NCBI GenBank assembly: GCA_017461825.1
Contig: JAFTXB010000247.1
Span: 1-7,716 of the forward strand
Direction: 5' to 3'
Source: Clostridia bacterium
GTDB taxonomy: Bacteria > Bacillota > Clostridia > Oscillospirales > CAG-272
DNA: 7,716 nt
Part shown: one piece after another, positions 6,478 through 7,716 of the stretch
How positions within the stretch are numbered: position 1 is the first letter of the stretch
Layout of the letters: every line of letters begins with the position of its first letter
The notes under the pieces: model-generated
Seen by the model: the letters and a program-made list of their open reading frames with translations, nothing else
Told to the model about the DNA's origin: nothing
Database searches by the model: none
Program-made: the position numbers and the translations under genes

Positions 6478-7716
6478 TTAGTAGCAGATCTTTCCCGGGT
6501 TGAGAATGTTCTTTTTGTCAAACACCTGCTTGATGCCTTGCATCAGCGCGATGGGATACTCGCCGTATTGGTGCTTGAGGTATTCCTTTTTCGCAAAGCC
6601 GATGCCGTGCTCGCCCGAAACCAGTCCGCCCAATTCCTCGGCTTTTTCGTACATTTTCTCAAATGCAACCGAAAGGGTAGCCTTCCAATCGGTGTCGCTC
6701 AGCTCGTCGCGGCAGATGTAGACGTGCAGGTTGCCGTCGCCCGCATGACCAAAGCTGGGAATGCGCACGCCAAGCTCCTCGGAGAGCGCGTGTGTGAACT
6801 TGATAAACTCGTCCACGCGGCTGCCGGGTACAACCACGTCGCATTCGTCCATTTCGGTGGTCGACGCCTTAATGGCTTCGAGGAATGCGCCTCTTGCCGA
6901 CCAGACCGCCTTTTTACGCTCCTCGGTGTCAACGATGTAGGCATCGATCGCGCCGATTTGGAGGCAAAGATCGGCAACCGTTTTCATATCGGCTTCGATC
7001 TGTGCGTCGGTGTTTCCGTCAAAGGTGAGCAGAATATATGCGTCGTTTTTCGTGTCGGGGAATTTCTTGCCGAGATAGCTCTCGGAGAAGAGGATGGTGT
7101 CGCGCGACATATATTCGATCGCCGTCGGTGTGACCTTGGAGCGAATGATCTGCGGCACTGCCTCAATAGCGCTCTTCATATCGGGAAAGGGGACGAGGAG
7201 GCTGACCGAGAATTTGGGGAGCGGCACAAGCTTTAATACCGCCTCGGTGATGATGGCAAGCGTACCCTCGGAGCCGATGATCAGATCCTTGAGGCTATAT
7301 CCCGAGCTGTTTTTGGCAACCTTTGCGCCAAGCTTTAAAATTTCGCCGTCGGGCATAACAACGGTCAGAGCACGTACGTAGTCGCGTGTTACGCCGTATT
7401 TGACGGCACGCATGCCGCCTGCGTTGGTTGAAATATTGCCGCCGATGGTAGCCGATTTTTCGCCCGGATCGGGCGGATAGAGAAAATCGTTCTCCTCGGC
7501 AAAGGCGGCAAGCTCCATCAGGAGCACACCGGGCTGCACCGTGACGGCAAGATTGTCGCGGTCGAGCTCTAATATCTGATTCATTTGGGTGGTTTCAAGA
7601 AGAATTCCGCCCTTGATGGCAACCGCCGAGCCAACCAAGCCCGTGCCGCTGCCGCGCACCGTGACGGGAATCTCACGCGCGTAGGCGTGCTTCATGACTG
7701 CCGAGACCTCCTCGGT
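6478..7716 (-). CDS. FAD-linked oxidase, GlcD/LctD-type 2-hydroxyacid dehydrogenase (5' end outside the window)
   Basis: The frame stays open to the window edge: seven codons (T-E-E-V-S-A-V) precede the first visible Met (7695-7693), and they match the usual family context, so that Met is internal. About 50-60 N-terminal residues are probably missing from a protein normally near 460. Counting from that Met, the FAD-binding PCMH-type domain shows RGSGTGL (14-20), PPDPGEKSATIGGN (74-87), STNAGGMRAVKYG (89-101) and GSEGTLAIIT (141-150). The C-terminal oxidase domain shows WSARGAF (265-271), HAGDGNLH (317-324), GEHGIG (361-366) and NPGKI (399-403). Such flavoproteins oxidise D-lactate, glycolate or similar 2-hydroxy acids to 2-oxo acids. 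In anaerobic Clostridia, relatives such as LctD of Acetobacterium work with EtfAB. No Etf gene is visible here; it would lie beyond 7716. The terminator follows directly, so this is the last gene of its unit. The family is secure, the substrate is not. Confidence 0.93.
   Translation of the reverse strand, partial: TEEVSAVMKHAYAREIPVTVRGSGTGLVGSAVAIKGGILLETTQMNQILELDRDNLAVTVQPGVLLMELAAFAEENDFLYPPDPGEKSATIGGNISTNAGGMRAVKYGVTRDYVRALTVVMPDGEILKLGAKVAKNSSGYSLKDLIIGSEGTLAIITEAVLKLVPLPKFSVSLLVPFPDMKSAIEAVPQIIRSKVTPTAIEYMSRDTILFSESYLGKKFPDTKNDAYILLTFDGNTDAQIEADMKTVADLCLQIGAIDAYIVDTEERKKAVWSARGAFLEAIKASTTEMDECDVVVPGSRVDEFIKFTHALSEELGVRIPSFGHAGDGNLHVYICRDELSDTDWKATLSVAFEKMYEKAEELGGLVSGEHGIGFAKKEYLKHQYGEYPIALMQGIKQVFDKKNILNPGKICY

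Noticed and set aside
6454..7236. A 260-codon plus-strand open frame opposite the FAD oxidase
   Set aside because: It begins inside the terminator stem and mirrors the GlcD-type gene, whose motifs are all on the minus strand.

Overview
The window looks like a chromosomal piece of a Bacillota genome, most likely an anaerobic Clostridia of the gut or a similar habitat. The signs are moderate GC content, AGGAG-type ribosome binding sites, AT-rich intergenic gaps with sigma-A-like promoters, and an intergenic repeat ending in TGTCATCCTGAGCG, a motif I recognise from clostridial genomes. This placement is inferred from style, not from a search. There is no sign of phage, plasmid, CRISPR, tRNA or rRNA.

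Layout. Bases 1-629 hold no convincing gene. They contain a sigma-A-type promoter (28-56) that reads into a large imperfect palindrome (core 161-549, possibly 108-578). Next come recG (630-2789, +), a Gfo/Idh/MocA-family NAD(P)-dependent oxidoreductase (2919-4001, +), a perfect 16-bp hairpin (4022-4058), and a 742-residue protein that joins a beta-helix-like N-terminal half to a CehA/McbA-type PHP metallohydrolase domain (4196-6424, +). A strong bidirectional terminator (6439-6470) separates this from a convergent GlcD/LctD-type FAD-linked oxidase gene (6478 to beyond 7716, -), whose 5' end lies outside the window.

How the genes relate. RecG is a housekeeping replication-fork and recombination helicase and has no evident functional link to the rest. 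The oxidoreductase and the beta-helix/PHP protein lie in the same direction, but a hairpin and a separate promoter-like sequence come between them, so they look like neighbouring single-gene units. A shared role in sugar or polyol catabolism is possible but unproven. The FAD oxidase is on the opposite strand and probably oxidises D-lactate, glycolate or another 2-hydroxy acid. In an anaerobe it would probably pass electrons to an electron-transfer flavoprotein.

Most worth a second look are the cytoplasmic beta-helix/PHP fusion, the nested foldback element with a promoter pointing into it, and the extra residues inside the translocation motif of RecG. I found no defence system or other clearly new multi-gene system.
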